Program-made: the position numbers and the translations under genes
Assembly (NCBI GenBank): GCA_031264155.1
Contig: JAISEJ010000176.1
Span: 1 to 36,789 of the forward strand
DNA: 36,789 nt
Origin: Tannerella sp.
GTDB taxonomy: Bacteria > Bacteroidota > Bacteroidia > Bacteroidales > Tannerellaceae
Direction: 5' to 3'
The notes under the pieces: model-generated
Told to the model about the DNA's origin: nothing
What the model saw: the letters and a program-made list of their open reading frames with translations, nothing else
Database searches by the model: none
Part shown: piece by piece, positions 17,532 through 27,963 of the stretch
How the letters are laid out: the number at the start of each line of letters is the position of its first letter
How positions within the stretch are numbered: the stretch's first letter is position 1

Positions 17532-18968
17532 CTATAAAAGCGGAGCAAACAGGCGCATGAATGATTCGATGAGGCGTCCGGTTATCGGGCGTTTACGCCA
17601 TGAGGCGTATGTTATTTCGTCGCAGTCGCGGACATCCTGCAGGAATATTCTTTTCATTTCTACGGCAAAGTCTTTCTGATAGACAAAAGCGTTTATCTCA
17701 AAATTGTGCTCAAAACTGCGAAAATCGAAATTGGCCGACCCAAAACATGTCAGCATATCATCGGTCAGTAATAATTTGGAGTGAAGGAACCCTTTATTAT
17801 ACAGATATACTTTTACTCCCGATTTAAGCATTTTGTCGACATACGAAAAAGTAGCCATTTGGGCAGACCTTGTATCCGAGCGTTTGGGGATCATCAGACG
17901 GACGTCGATGCCTCCGAGAGCCGCCATTTGGAGCGCTTGATTGAGCGCTTCGGTAGGCAGAAAATAAGGGGTTTGGATGTAAATGTATTTCTTAGCATTG
18001 GAGATGCAAAAAAGGAACGCCTGCATCAGGGTATACCACTGGCTTGTAGGCCCGCTCATTACAATTTGCATCTTCATGTCGGAGCATAATTCCGTCCCGG
18101 GATAAAATTCCTTGCCTTTGATTAGCCGGTTACTTGCCGTATACAAATCAATCAGGAATGATGACTGCAGTCCGTATACGCCCGGCCCGGTAATCCTGAA
18201 ATGAGAATCGCGCCAAGGGCCTAACTTGTTGCCTTCAAAATAACGGTCGGCGACATTCATGCCGCCCATATAGCCTATTCTGCCGTCTATAACCACTATC
18301 TTGCGGTGATTGCGGTAGTTGACTTTGCTTGTCAGTATGGGGAAAACAACTTTGAGGAAAGGATATACTTCGATGCCTTCTTTTTCCATCTCTTCGAAAA
18401 AGCGTTTTTTGGTATTCCAGCAGCCTACATCGTCGTATATCACACGTATCGTGACGCCTTCGCGCGCCTTTTCAATGAGGGCGTTTCGAACTTTATACCC
18501 AGTCTTGTCGTCGTTAAATATATAATATTGAAAATGGATGTAATACTGTGCATTTTTTATATCTTTCAATAGTGCGGAAAATTTGTCTGTTCCTTTAGTG
18601 TAGACGGTGATGTCGCTTCCGCAAAAGATAGCCGAATAGTTGCTTTTGTTCAGCAGTTGTGCCAAAGGGAGGTAACCGGGAGGAATTTTGCCGATATTAT
18701 GCGGCAACTGATATACAGGCACCTGTTTCACAAATCGTTTGTGAATCCTGCGGGAGATGATGCGCAAGCGGTAATGGTCGCGTCCTAAGACGTAATAAAA
18801 AATTAATCCGATACCGGGCACGAAAATGAGCACGATAACCCAGGGTATGGTTTTAAGCGGGTTACGGTTTTCCAACAGGATCAGCAACACTAATCCTAAA
18901 ATGGTAAGGGCGTACAATATGATGAATATCGAACCCAGAACGGTTGAGAATCCTATACCTCCATTCAT
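17532..18968 (-). CDS. cls: Cardiolipin synthase (phospholipase D superfamily)
   Basis: Two HKD motifs: HRKIVVIDGRIGYMGG and HSKLLLTDDMLTCFGSANFDFRS. Confidence 0.93.
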   Translation of the reverse strand: MNGGIGFSTVLGSIFIILYALTILGLVLLILLENRNPLKTIPWVIVLIFVPGIGLIFYYVLGRDHYRLRIISRRIHKRFVKQVPVYQLPHNIGKIPPGYLPLAQLLNKSNYSAIFCGSDITVYTKGTDKFSALLKDIKNAQYYIHFQYYIFNDDKTGYKVRNALIEKAREGVTIRVIYDDVGCWNTKKRFFEEMEKEGIEVYPFLKVVFPILTSKVNYRNHRKIVVIDGRIGYMGGMNVADRYFEGNKLGPWRDSHFRITGPGVYGLQSSFLIDLYTASNRLIKGKEFYPGTELCSDMKMQIVMSGPTSQWYTLMQAFLFCISNAKKYIYIQTPYFLPTEALNQALQMAALGGIDVRLMIPKRSDTRSAQMATFSYVDKMLKSGVKVYLYNKGFLHSKLLLTDDMLTCFGSANFDFRSFEHNFEINAFVYQKDFAVEMKRIFLQDVRDCDEITYASWRKRPITGRLIESFMRLFAPLL

Positions 18969-19038
18969 ATCAATTACGATTGAAAACTACACGACAAATA
19001 TAGGAAAGTTTTTCCGTTTACTCTAAAAAAACTCCATT

Positions 19039-22000
19039 TTATGCATATTCATCCCAGCTTTTGATTTGGATATCGTCGAGCGATAATGTGCAGAATGCCG
19101 TAATAAAAGCATCGGCTAAGCGTGCGTTCGTCAGGAGCGGGATGTTCAGGTCTATGGCGGCGCGGCGTATCTTATAGCCGTTGTCAAGTTCTCCGGCGGT
19201 CAGGTCGCGGGGGATGTTGACCACCATGTCAATCTTGCGTTCGTGAAGAAGGTCGAGGGCTTGGGGCTTGCGGTTGTCGCTTGGCCAGTATACGTGCGTA
19301 CATTCTATTTCGTTTTCTTTTAAAAACCTGTACGTACCTCCCGTGGCGTATAGCTTATAGCCTTTCTCCCGAAGCATGCGCGAAGCGTCGAGCATAGCTA
19401 CTTTTTGTTTCGATGTTCCGGTAGAAAGTAATACGGCTTTTTCCGGTATGCGGTAGCCTACAGACAGCATACTTTTGAGGATTGCTTCCGACGTGTCGTC
19501 GCCCAGGCAGCCTACCTCGCCCGTCGAAGCCATGTCAACGCCCAATACGGGGTCTGCCTTCTGCAAGCGGTTGAATGAAAACTGCGAGGCTTTGATGCCG
19601 ACATGATCGAGGTCGAACTCGCTTCCGCTCAGTTTCCCGACCGGCAATCCGAGCATGACGCGCGTTGCTATATCAATGAAATTTATTTTCAGCACTTTGC
19701 TAACGAACGGAAAACTTCTGGACGCCCGCAAGTTACATTCTATCACTTTGATGTCATTTCCTTTTGCAAGGTATTGGATATTGAACGGCCCTGAGATGTT
19801 GAGTTCCCGGGCTATTTTGCGGCTTATGCGTTTTATCCGGCGAATCGTTTCGATATATAATTTTTGTGCGGGAAACTGTATCGTTGCATCACCACTGTGG
19901 ACGCCGGCGAACTCAATGTGTTCCGAAATGGCATAAGCGACAATTTCACCGTTTTCGGCAACCGCATCCATTTCAACCTCTTTTGCATACTCTATAAACC
20001 GACTTATCACAACGGGGTGCTTCTTGCTGACGTTGGCAGCTACCTTCAGAAAACGCACAAGCTCTTCTTCGTTCGAACATACGTTCATCGCAGCACCGCT
20101 CAATACGTAGCTCGGACGTACCAGGACAGGAAAGCCGACTTCCCGAACAAACGCATTGACGTCTTCAAGCGTGGAAAGCTCTTTCCAGCGGGGCTGGTCT
20201 ACACCGATACGGTCGAGCATGGCGGAAAACTTGTGGCGGTCTTCCGCATTGTCAATGCTTTTGGCCGTAGTTCCAAGGATTGGGATGTTATTTTCGTCGA
20301 GGCGTACGGCCAGGTTGTTGGGAATTTGACCTCCGGTGGAAATGATTACCCCGTGCGGGTTTTCGAGTTCGAGGATATCCGTTACGCGTTCGAACGTGAG
20401 TTCGTCGAAATATAACCGGTCGCACATGTCGTAGTCGGTCGATACGGTTTCGGGGTTGTAGTTTATCATCACCGAACGGTATCCTTCGCGGCGTATGGTG
20501 TTCAGCGCCTGAACGCCGCACCAGTCAAATTCGACGGACGAGCCGATGCGGTAAGCGCCGGAACCGAGCACAACGATTGAGCGGCGGTCGCCGAGATAAT
20601 TCACATCATGTTCCGTTCCGCTGTATGTCAGATACAGATAGTTTGTCTGCGCCGGATATTCCGCCGCCAATGTGTCTATTTGTTTCACTACAGGCACGAT
20701 GCCGAGGCTTTTGCGCAGTTTGCGAACCGCCGCCATGTGCCCGTCTTCCATTTGCTCTTTCCAGACGGCGCGCGCTATCTGGAAATCCGAGAATCCTTGT
20801 ATTTTTGCCCGGCGTATCAATTCATACGGCGTGGATTTTTTATCATCCGCCGCGTCGAGCGACGATAACCGTTCGAGTTCTTCGGCTGTATGAATAATAT
20901 TTTGCAGTTTATACAAAAACCATTTATCTATTTTAGTCAGTTCGTGTATCTGGTCGACCGTATATCCTGCGCGGAATGCTTTGCTTATGATGAAGATGCG
21001 GCGGTCGGTCGGTTCATGAAGCGCCTTGTCGACGTCCGGTATTACAATTTCTTTGTTCTCGACGAATCCGTGCATGCCTTGTCCGATCATCCGCAATCCT
21101 TTTTGTATGGCTTCTTCGAAAGTGCGTCCGATTGACATTACTTCGCCGACGGATTTCATGCTGCTGCCGAGTTCGCGCGCAACGCCGTGGAATTTCCCCA
21201 AGTCCCAGCGGGGAATCTTGCAGACGACGTAGTCGAGCGCGGGTTCAAAAAATGCGGATGTAGTTTTTGTGACGGAATTTTTAAGATCAAAAAGTCCGTA
21301 TCCCAATCCGAGTTTTGCCGCGACGAACGCCAGCGGATAACCCGTAGCTTTCGATGCCAATGCCGACGAACGCGACAAGCGCGCGTTCACCTCGATGACG
21401 CGATAATCTTCGCTCTCAGGGTCGAGCGCATATTGAACGTTACATTCCCCGACAATGCCTATATGCCGGATGATGCGTATGGCAAGTTCCCGGAGTTTGT
21501 GGTATTCAGAGTTTGTAAGCGTCTGCGACGGCGCAATAACGATACTTTCGCCCGTATGGATGCCGAGCGGGTCGAAATTTTCCATATTACATACGGTGAT
21601 GCAATTGTCAAAGCGGTCGCGTACGACTTCATATTCGACCTCTTTCCAGTCCTTCAGGCTTTTTTCGACAAGCACCTGCGGCGAAAAGGAGAAGGCCTTT
21701 TCGACGAGTGTGTTGAGTTCTTCTTCGTTATCGCAGAATCCGCTTCCAAGACCTCCGAGTGCATAGGCGGCGCGGATGATGACCGGATAGCCCAGCTCTC
21801 CGGCAGCGCGGCGCGCATCTTCCGCATTTTCGACGGCTTCGCTTTTTATTGTTTTTACGTTTATCTCGTCGAGTTTTTCGACGAACAGTTCCCGGTCTTC
21901 CGTATCCATAATGGCCTGAACGGGTGTCCCGAGCACCCGGACATTGTACTTCTCAAATACGCTTTTCCGGTAAAGCTCCACTCCGCAGTTCAGCGCCGTC

Positions 22001-22281
22001 TGGCCTCCGAACGCGAGCATAATGCCTTCGGGACGCTCTTTTTCAATTACTTTTTCGACAAAAAACGGTGTTACGGGTAGAAAATATACCTTATCCGCTA
22101 CGCCGTCGGACGTCTGCACCGTTGCGATGTTCGGATTGATAAGTACAGTATAGATACCCTCTTCTTTCAAAGCTTTCAGGGCTTGCGAGCCGGAGTAGTC
22201 AAATTCGCCCGCTTCGCCTATTTTCAATGCTCCCGAACCGAGAAGCAATACTTTTTTTATATCTTTATTTTCCATTTTCAA
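19039..22281 (-). CDS. carB: Carbamoyl-phosphate synthase large subunit
   Basis: 1080 aa; two ATP-grasp halves (LGSGALKIGEAGEFDYSGSQA, LGSGAYRIGSSVEFDWCGVQA), C-terminal MGS-like domain. Confidence 0.98.
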   Translation of the reverse strand: MKMENKDIKKVLLLGSGALKIGEAGEFDYSGSQALKALKEEGIYTVLINPNIATVQTSDGVADKVYFLPVTPFFVEKVIEKERPEGIMLAFGGQTALNCGVELYRKSVFEKYNVRVLGTPVQAIMDTEDRELFVEKLDEINVKTIKSEAVENAEDARRAAGELGYPVIIRAAYALGGLGSGFCDNEEELNTLVEKAFSFSPQVLVEKSLKDWKEVEYEVVRDRFDNCITVCNMENFDPLGIHTGESIVIAPSQTLTNSEYHKLRELAIRIIRHIGIVGECNVQYALDPESEDYRVIEVNARLSRSSALASKATGYPLAFVAAKLGLGYGLFDLKNSVTKTTSAFFEPALDYVVCKIPRWDLGKFHGVARELGSSMKSVGEVMSIGRTFEEAIQKGLRMIGQGMHGFVENKEIVIPDVDKALHEPTDRRIFIISKAFRAGYTVDQIHELTKIDKWFLYKLQNIIHTAEELERLSSLDAADDKKSTPYELIRRAKIQGFSDFQIARAVWKEQMEDGHMAAVRKLRKSLGIVPVVKQIDTLAAEYPAQTNYLYLTYSGTEHDVNYLGDRRSIVVLGSGAYRIGSSVEFDWCGVQALNTIRREGYRSVMINYNPETVSTDYDMCDRLYFDELTFERVTDILELENPHGVIISTGGQIPNNLAVRLDENNIPILGTTAKSIDNAEDRHKFSAMLDRIGVDQPRWKELSTLEDVNAFVREVGFPVLVRPSYVLSGAAMNVCSNEEELVRFLKVAANVSKKHPVVISRFIEYAKEVEMDAVAENGEIVAYAISEHIEFAGVHSGDATIQFPAQKLYIETIRRIKRISRKIARELNISGPFNIQYLAKGNDIKVIECNLRASRSFPFVSKVLKINFIDIATRVMLGLPVGKLSGSEFDLDHVGIKASQFSFNRLQKADPVLGVDMASTGEVGCLGDDTSEAILKSMLSVGYRIPEKAVLLSTGTSKQKVAMLDASRMLREKGYKLYATGGTYRFLKENEIECTHVYWPSDNRKPQALDLLHERKIDMVVNIPRDLTAGELDNGYKIRRAAIDLNIPLLTNARLADAFITAFCTLSLDDIQIKSWDEYA

Positions 22282-22295
22282 TTAAATAACCGTTT

Positions 22296-23399
22296 TCAAC
22301 TAAATAAGGTTTCCGCAAACCGGTCGAATATAAATTCCGTGTCAGTCGGGCCGCTGCATGCTTCGGGGTGGAACTGGGAGGAGAAGAACGGCTTGTTCTT
22401 ATGGCGTATCCCTTCGTTTGTCCCGTCGTTCATGTTGACGAAAAGCGGCTCCCAGTCGTGACCGAGCGTGTCGCTGTCGACAGCGTAACCGTGATTTTGC
22501 GATGTTATGAAGCATTTGTCGGTGCTGGCCATACGTACCGGCTGGTTATGGCTGCGGTGACCGTATTTGAGTTTATAGATAGATGCGCCTCCGGCTTTGG
22601 CAAGCAACTGGTTTCCCATACAGATTCCGCAAATGGGCTTGTTGCCGCCGAGGGCTTTGCGGATGTTACGGACGGCCGCGTCGCAGGTATCCGGGTCGCC
22701 GGGGCCGTTGCTGATGAACAGGCCATCGTATTCCATATCGTTAAAGTCATAATCCCACGGCACGCGAACGACGGTAAGATCTCTTTTCCGGAGGCAGCGG
22801 ATGATGTTGTGCTTGACGCCGCAGTCGACGAGGACAACGCGTTTTTTACCTTTCCCTTCGTTGTAAGTTATGACTTCCTTGCACGACACTTTGTCTACAA
22901 AATTCACTTCGTCGTAATTGAACGCTGAAATTTGAGCGTTGACAGCCTTTTCGTCCACATCGTCCCCTAACGCGATGCATCCTATCATGACACCATGTTC
23001 GCGCAAGCGTTTTGTCAGTGCGCGCGTATCTATTCCATAAATGCCGGGGACGCCTTCTTCTTTCAGCCATTCGGCAAGGGAGTTGACGGAGTTCCAATGA
23101 CTACATTCGTAGCTGTAATCGCTGATGATGATGGCGTCGGCATGTATCCGGTCGCTTTCCATGAAGACGGAAATCCCGTCCGGTTGCACCGTGCGTGCAG
23201 GAACGCCGTAATTGCCGATAAGGGGATAGGTAAGTGTCATCAATTGTCCGGCGTAGGAAGGGTCTGTGAGGCTTTCGAGATACCCGCTCATCGCGGTATT
23301 GAAAACCACCTCGCCGATGACGGATTTTTCCGCTCCGAACGAAAAGCCTTCGTATTTGCTGCCGTCATCTAAAATTAATGTTGCCTTTGTTATGTTCAT
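22296..23399 (-). CDS. carA: Carbamoyl-phosphate synthase small subunit
   Basis: LILDDGSKYEGFSFGAEKSVIGEVVFNTAMSGYLESLTDPSYAGQ; GICMGNQLL; SSQFHPEA. Confidence 0.97.
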   Translation of the reverse strand: MNITKATLILDDGSKYEGFSFGAEKSVIGEVVFNTAMSGYLESLTDPSYAGQLMTLTYPLIGNYGVPARTVQPDGISVFMESDRIHADAIIISDYSYECSHWNSVNSLAEWLKEEGVPGIYGIDTRALTKRLREHGVMIGCIALGDDVDEKAVNAQISAFNYDEVNFVDKVSCKEVITYNEGKGKKRVVLVDCGVKHNIIRCLRKRDLTVVRVPWDYDFNDMEYDGLFISNGPGDPDTCDAAVRNIRKALGGNKPICGICMGNQLLAKAGGASIYKLKYGHRSHNQPVRMASTDKCFITSQNHGYAVDSDTLGHDWEPLFVNMNDGTNEGIRHKNKPFFSSQFHPEACSGPTDTEFIFDRFAETLFS

Positions 23400-25292
23400 C
23401 TATTTGTCCTGTTTAAAATAAGTTTCTTCCATATAATTGATAAACGCCCGGTTGACCATTCGCGTTCCGCCGGGGGTGGGATAGTCCCCCGAGAAATACC
23501 AGTCGCCCGGATGATTCGGGCAGGCGGCGTGCAGTCCTTCAATCGTCTGAAAGACGAGTTCTATTTTTGCACGTATATTGGGGCCGCTTAGTAATTTTGC
23601 CGCTTTTTTTGAGATGTCTTCGCTGGTGAACGGGGCGTAAATATCTTTTACATAATTTATAGCCGCCCCGTTTGCGTGTAATTGCTGCTTCTTCGCCTTA
23701 TGGTATGTATCAATGATGACGTCTTCTTTCTTTTTTTCCCTGAGCAGTTCAATGGCGGCTTTGAAAGCGATAAACTCATCCATGCTCGACATGTCGATGC
23801 CGTAATAGTCAGGATAGCGGATCTGCGGAGAGGAGGATACGAAGATTATTTTTTTCGGATGAAGCCGGTCGAGTATGCTTATGATACTCTGTTTGAGCGT
23901 CGTTCCGCGTACGATGCTATCGTCGATAACAACCAGGTTGTCTTTTTCCGGCGTGATGCTGCCGTATGTGATGTCGTACACATGCGCTGCCAGGTCGTTG
24001 CGGCTGTTTCCTTCGGCAATGAACGTGCGCAGCTTGATGTCTTTTACGGCAACCTTCTCGTTCCGTATACGTTGCGACAGTATTTTCTGCAGTTCGCTTT
24101 CGCTTATGGAAGCGCCTTTTTCCGCTATCTGTTTTGCCTTTAGTTCGTTGAGGTACTTTTGCAATCCTTCCAACATGCCGTAATATGCTACTTCGGCCGT
24201 ATTGGGGATGAAAGAGAAAACGGAATGTTCGATGTCATAATCAATTTTTTTGAGGATATGGCCGGTTAAATTTTCACCGAGCTTTTTACGTTCCTTATAG
24301 ATATCAATGTCACTGCCGCGCGAGAAATAAATGCGCTCGAAGGAGCAGGCGCTCGACGGTTCCGGTTTCAGGATCTGCGAGGTCTTGACCGTTCCCGTGC
24401 GGCTGATGAAAAGCGCTTCCCCGCGCTGAAGCTCTTTTATGCCGTTTATGTTCACGTTCATCACGGTTTGTATGACGGGGCGTTCCGATGCCAGCACTGC
24501 AATTTCGTCGTCGACATAATAAAAAGCGGTACGTATTCCCCAGGGGTCGCGGATCGAGAATGATTCCCCGCTGCCGGTCACGCCGCAGATGACGTAGCCG
24601 CCGTCCCACGTCGATGCCGCTTTTTCGATTATGTTCGACAAGTCGATATTTTCTTCAATTGCATGGGTGATGTCCTGGTTTTTCAGTCCTTCCGACTCGT
24701 ATTTCCGGAAGAGGCGTTCGGCTTCCCGGTCAAGCCGATGTCCGAGCTGTTCGAGGATGAAGTAAGTATCGGCATAACGGCGGGGATGCTGTCCCGTTGA
24801 GGTTATATCCCGAAAGATATCGTTCACGTTTGTCATGTTGAAATTGCCGCAAATCGCAAGGTTACGCGCACGCCAATTGCTGCGGCGCAGGAAAGGATGA
24901 ATGTACGACAGGCCGGATTTGCCCGTTGTGCTGTATCGCAGGTGTCCGATGTAGAGTTCGCCGGCAAAAGGCAGGTTCGCTTTTGCGAAAGACGGGTCTT
25001 TGAGCTGTTCGGCCGGGACGTCTTTGTATTGCCTGTACACATTGTCGAATATTTCCGTGATCGCTCCCGTGCCGACGGCTCTTTCGCGGAACATGTATTC
25101 TTCTCCGGGATTGGCTTCCAGTTTCACGCAAACGAGTCCCGCACCTTCCTGTCCGCGATTATGCTGTTTCTCCATTAGCAGGTAGAGCCTGTTGAGGGCG
25201 TACATCCACGAACCGTATTTCCGATGATAATGTTCTAAGGGCTTCAACAGCCGTATCATGGCTACGCCACATTCATGTTTCAATGTTTCCAT
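23400..25292 (-). CDS. Amidophosphoribosyltransferase-like class II glutamine amidotransferase
   Basis: HECGVA near the N-terminus, QHNRGQEGAG, PRTase motif VVIDDSIVRGTTLKQSI; starts one base after carA on the minus strand. Confidence 0.9.
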   Translation of the reverse strand: METLKHECGVAMIRLLKPLEHYHRKYGSWMYALNRLYLLMEKQHNRGQEGAGLVCVKLEANPGEEYMFRERAVGTGAITEIFDNVYRQYKDVPAEQLKDPSFAKANLPFAGELYIGHLRYSTTGKSGLSYIHPFLRRSNWRARNLAICGNFNMTNVNDIFRDITSTGQHPRRYADTYFILEQLGHRLDREAERLFRKYESEGLKNQDITHAIEENIDLSNIIEKAASTWDGGYVICGVTGSGESFSIRDPWGIRTAFYYVDDEIAVLASERPVIQTVMNVNINGIKELQRGEALFISRTGTVKTSQILKPEPSSACSFERIYFSRGSDIDIYKERKKLGENLTGHILKKIDYDIEHSVFSFIPNTAEVAYYGMLEGLQKYLNELKAKQIAEKGASISESELQKILSQRIRNEKVAVKDIKLRTFIAEGNSRNDLAAHVYDITYGSITPEKDNLVVIDDSIVRGTTLKQSIISILDRLHPKKIIFVSSSPQIRYPDYYGIDMSSMDEFIAFKAAIELLREKKKEDVIIDTYHKAKKQQLHANGAAINYVKDIYAPFTSEDISKKAAKLLSGPNIRAKIELVFQTIEGLHAACPNHPGDWYFSGDYPTPGGTRMVNRAFINYMEETYFKQDK

Positions 25293-25317
25293 TCGGTCTG
25301 ATATTGTAAAAATCGCA

Positions 25318-25325
25318 CAAAAATA
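25318..25325 (-). promoter_or_regulatory. Bacteroidetes -7 box candidate for the purF-like/carAB operon
   Basis: TATTTTTG on the minus strand, about 25 nt upstream of the start at 25292. Confidence 0.45.
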
Positions 25326-25355
25326 CGTGTTATATTTGTTATTTCAATATGATAC

Positions 25356-25394
25356 AAAAAAAACGAACACTAAAAAAAGTGCCCGTTTTTTTTA
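25356..25394 (-). terminator. Terminator-like A-tract hairpin after the DUF4870-like gene
   Basis: AAAAAAAACGggCACTttttttAGTGttCGTTTTTTTT on the minus strand. Confidence 0.6.
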
Positions 25395-25411
25395 ATCTTC
25401 ATCCTTCCATG

Positions 25412-25774
25412 TTATTTTAAAATTTTGTATTTACCGATTACGGGAAGTTCTTTCGCTTCTCCCTTGGCAGCATTTATAATGCCAATTATCATCAGGACGA
25501 GAATCCCGAGGCCGCAGATAAAACTTAATACGCCTACTATTGTCATAAGAAAAGAGTGTATAAATGCAAGTACAACCATCAAAATAGATAATGCAACATT
25601 TAATACAACCCCGACTATACACAGAAGAATGCCCTGATTCGTGTGGAAACGGGCAAATGGAGATTCTTTAGCAGCAAACAGGGGAACTAAAAACAAAATT
25701 CCAAAATATGCAAGGATTGCCATGACTTTATTGTCCTGGACATCTTTCGGGTCAACAGTTAAATTTTCCGCCAT
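25412..25774 (-). CDS. Small multi-pass membrane protein, DUF4870/Tic20-like
   Basis: MAILAYFGILFLVPLFAAKESPFARFHTNQGILLCIVGVVLNVALSI... Confidence 0.75.
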   Translation of the reverse strand: MAENLTVDPKDVQDNKVMAILAYFGILFLVPLFAAKESPFARFHTNQGILLCIVGVVLNVALSILMVVLAFIHSFLMTIVGVLSFICGLGILVLMIIGIINAAKGEAKELPVIGKYKILK

Positions 25775-25831
25775 AATAAAAACATTTTAATTGATTAATA
25801 AATAAATAAAAATAATTGATTAAATCCTTTG

Positions 25832-25862
25832 CAAAGATATGCGTATTTTTCCGAACGTCAAA
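25832..25862 (-). promoter_or_regulatory. Bacteroidetes-type promoter for the DUF4870-like gene
   Basis: Minus strand TTTG-N19-TATCTTTG, matching the known -33 TTTG / -7 TAnnTTTG consensus. Confidence 0.75.
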
Positions 25863-25995
25863 AAAATAATAGCATTTTCTTTCATAAAATTTTCACATTG
25901 TCATGAGCATGCCCATCGCGTTCCCGTTTCGACGCTTTTCAAATAAAACTGTAAATATTATACTGTATGCGACATAAATTTGTAAGGTTCGAAAT

Positions 25996-26023
25996 GTAGA
26001 GACAGGGCATGCCCTGTCTCTAC
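25996..26023. repeat. 28-bp perfect palindrome, GTAG/CTAC family copy 3
   Basis: GTAGAGACAGGGCATGCCCTGTCTCTAC; near-identical to 1006-1033, 25 kb away. Confidence 0.95.
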
Positions 26024-26200
26024 CGGGATGGGGGCGGTATCATCTTATTTTTTACACGTTACTATCCTGCGCGAAGCATAATTGAGCATTGAACGATTTA
26101 ACATCCATAATTGAATGATTTTTTGCCGGGCTTAAATTTGCATTATCCTAACTTTGTCCCCGTCGAAAAATTACAGTTTTACAAATTTAATTTAATACGC

Positions 26201-27629
26201 ATGAAGAAGAAAAAAATATCAATTATGATGCTGGTTATCTCCTGCATGGCAGGGTGTAACGACGATGACGGTAGGGAACATCAATACGACGCTACAGGGA
26301 AAAGTTGCCGGCGTACAGGTGATAGCCGGGAACGGCGCCCCCGGAACGGTTCCTAAAGTGTTGATCCGCGGTTCTTCCACACTGAACCTGAGCGCCGACC
26401 CCCTCTATGTCGTAGATGGCGTGCCCATGGGCACAAACCCGAATTTCTTAAATCTCAATGAGATAGAAAGCATGGAAGTGTTGAAAGACGCATCTGCCGG
26501 CGCCATCTACGGCAGTATGGCGTCGAACGGCGTTATCATGACGACGAAAAGGGGCGTGGAAGGCAAGCCCGTTTTTACCGCTATGGCGGCAATGGCGGAT
26601 GGGATCGCCTGACGGCGCGCATATCGAACGATTTTAAATTTTCAAAATACATATCCGCCGGTTTCCTGTTAAATCCCCGTCATGAAAGCTGGGGATCACC
26701 CTCAAACTGGCATGATAACCTGAGGATCGACCTCATTACTCCGGTTTACCTGCCCGCCGAAGACCTCACCGGCAGCAAAAACGAGTACAGCGTTTACGGG
26801 CGTTCCAACCTCAGCTATGTCTGGAATCCGGTAGCATCCAATAAACGCAACTTCAACAAAGCCGGATATTTCGCCTTGGGAGGCAATGCGTATATAAACA
26901 TCAATTCCATTCCCGAACTGACATTTAAATCGCTGATAGGATTTGATTATGTAACGTGTAAAAAATAAAATGGCAAAAACAAGTTTGAAAAAATGCTTCA
27001 TGCACTTGCACGAAGGACAAAATCAGCCGGAAAAATACTTTGCGTTCAAGCGTAAAGGACAAAATCGGTCGGATTTATGAAAACTTGAATACAGTATAGA
27101 CCGGACATTAAGCGGTTCGAGGCAACAGGCTCCGAATAACAGCGAAGTCTTGCGCGAGATTAATGCCGGAACGCTATACCCTGCGGTCGACGGGAACAAG
27201 GTCATGCGTTCGCTTTTATCCTATTTCGGCCGCGTATCATACAACTACGACCGGCGCTATTATCTGACGGCTACTTTCCGGCGCGACGGTTCGTCCAAGT
27301 TCATGACGAAAAACAAATGGGCCAATTTCCCATCCGCATCCGTTGCATGGCAACTTGCCAATGAATCGTTTATGCGGAATCAGTCCCTGTTCGGCTCTCT
27401 TAAGTTGCGTGCAGGCTGGGGACAGGTCGGCAATCAAAACCTGCCGTCAGCCGTATACGAATCGCTCCTTTACCAGCATTACTGCCTCTCCGGCAGCAAC
27501 CTGACAAATACGTCCCATATCAGTACGATCCGGAATGAAGATATTAAAAGGGAAACGGTGGAAGATATAAACTTCGGCGTAGATTTCAGCCTGTTGAACA
27601 ATTCTCTGAGCGGTTCGGTCGAATATTAG
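26201..27629 (+). pseudogene. SusC/TonB-dependent receptor remnant, several frame-disrupted pieces behind a lipoprotein-like leader
   Basis: MKKKKISIMMLVISCMAGCNDDDG leader. Plug piece TVGNINTTLQGKVAGVQVIAGNGAPGTVPKVLIRGSSTLN.. (~26265-26581). Other-frame piece YGGNGGWDRLTARISNDFKF...FKSLIGFDYVTCKK* (26582-26968). Third piece KLEYSIDRTLSG...SLSGSVEY* (27081-27629). Confidence 0.88.
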
Positions 27630-27917
27630 TATTGGACAAGTATGGATGTACCGCCCGCATCCTTTTTTGCTTCGGCCTGGTTATCGCCCGAAAACGACCG
27701 TTTGGTTGTAGTCTACACAAATATGTCGGTAAAAGACATTGAGGTAGAATTAGACATTAAAGGCATAAACAGGAAATATACTTCAAAAAAGAAGTATACC
27801 ACTTCGCAAACAAAAGACCTGAATGAAGAACCGCCAACTCTACCGGACGAAAATAATTGTCTTATAGAATCAAAGTCGGTAACTACGGTCGTATATCATT
27901 TTTCCACAACCGACTAA
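27630..27917 (+). pseudogene. C-terminal fragment of a glycoside hydrolase (GH30-like)
   Basis: ASAWLSPENDRLVVVYTNMSVKDIEVELDIKGI...IESKSVTTVVYHF resembles the beta-sandwich C-terminus of GH30 enzymes; the catalytic domain is absent upstream. Confidence 0.55.
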
Positions 27918-27963
27918 ACCCCCGTTTTGATAGCGTTTGTCTGCCCGGTCGAAATTTGATTTC

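Noticed and set aside
21187-22080. 297-aa plus-strand ORF antisense to carB
   Set aside because: Antisense shadow of a highly conserved housekeeping gene; no family resemblance.
23400-25292. Non-standard purF next to carAB as a possible new pathway
   Set aside because: From general knowledge, a purF-like amidotransferase beside carAB is ordinary in Bacteroides-type genomes.
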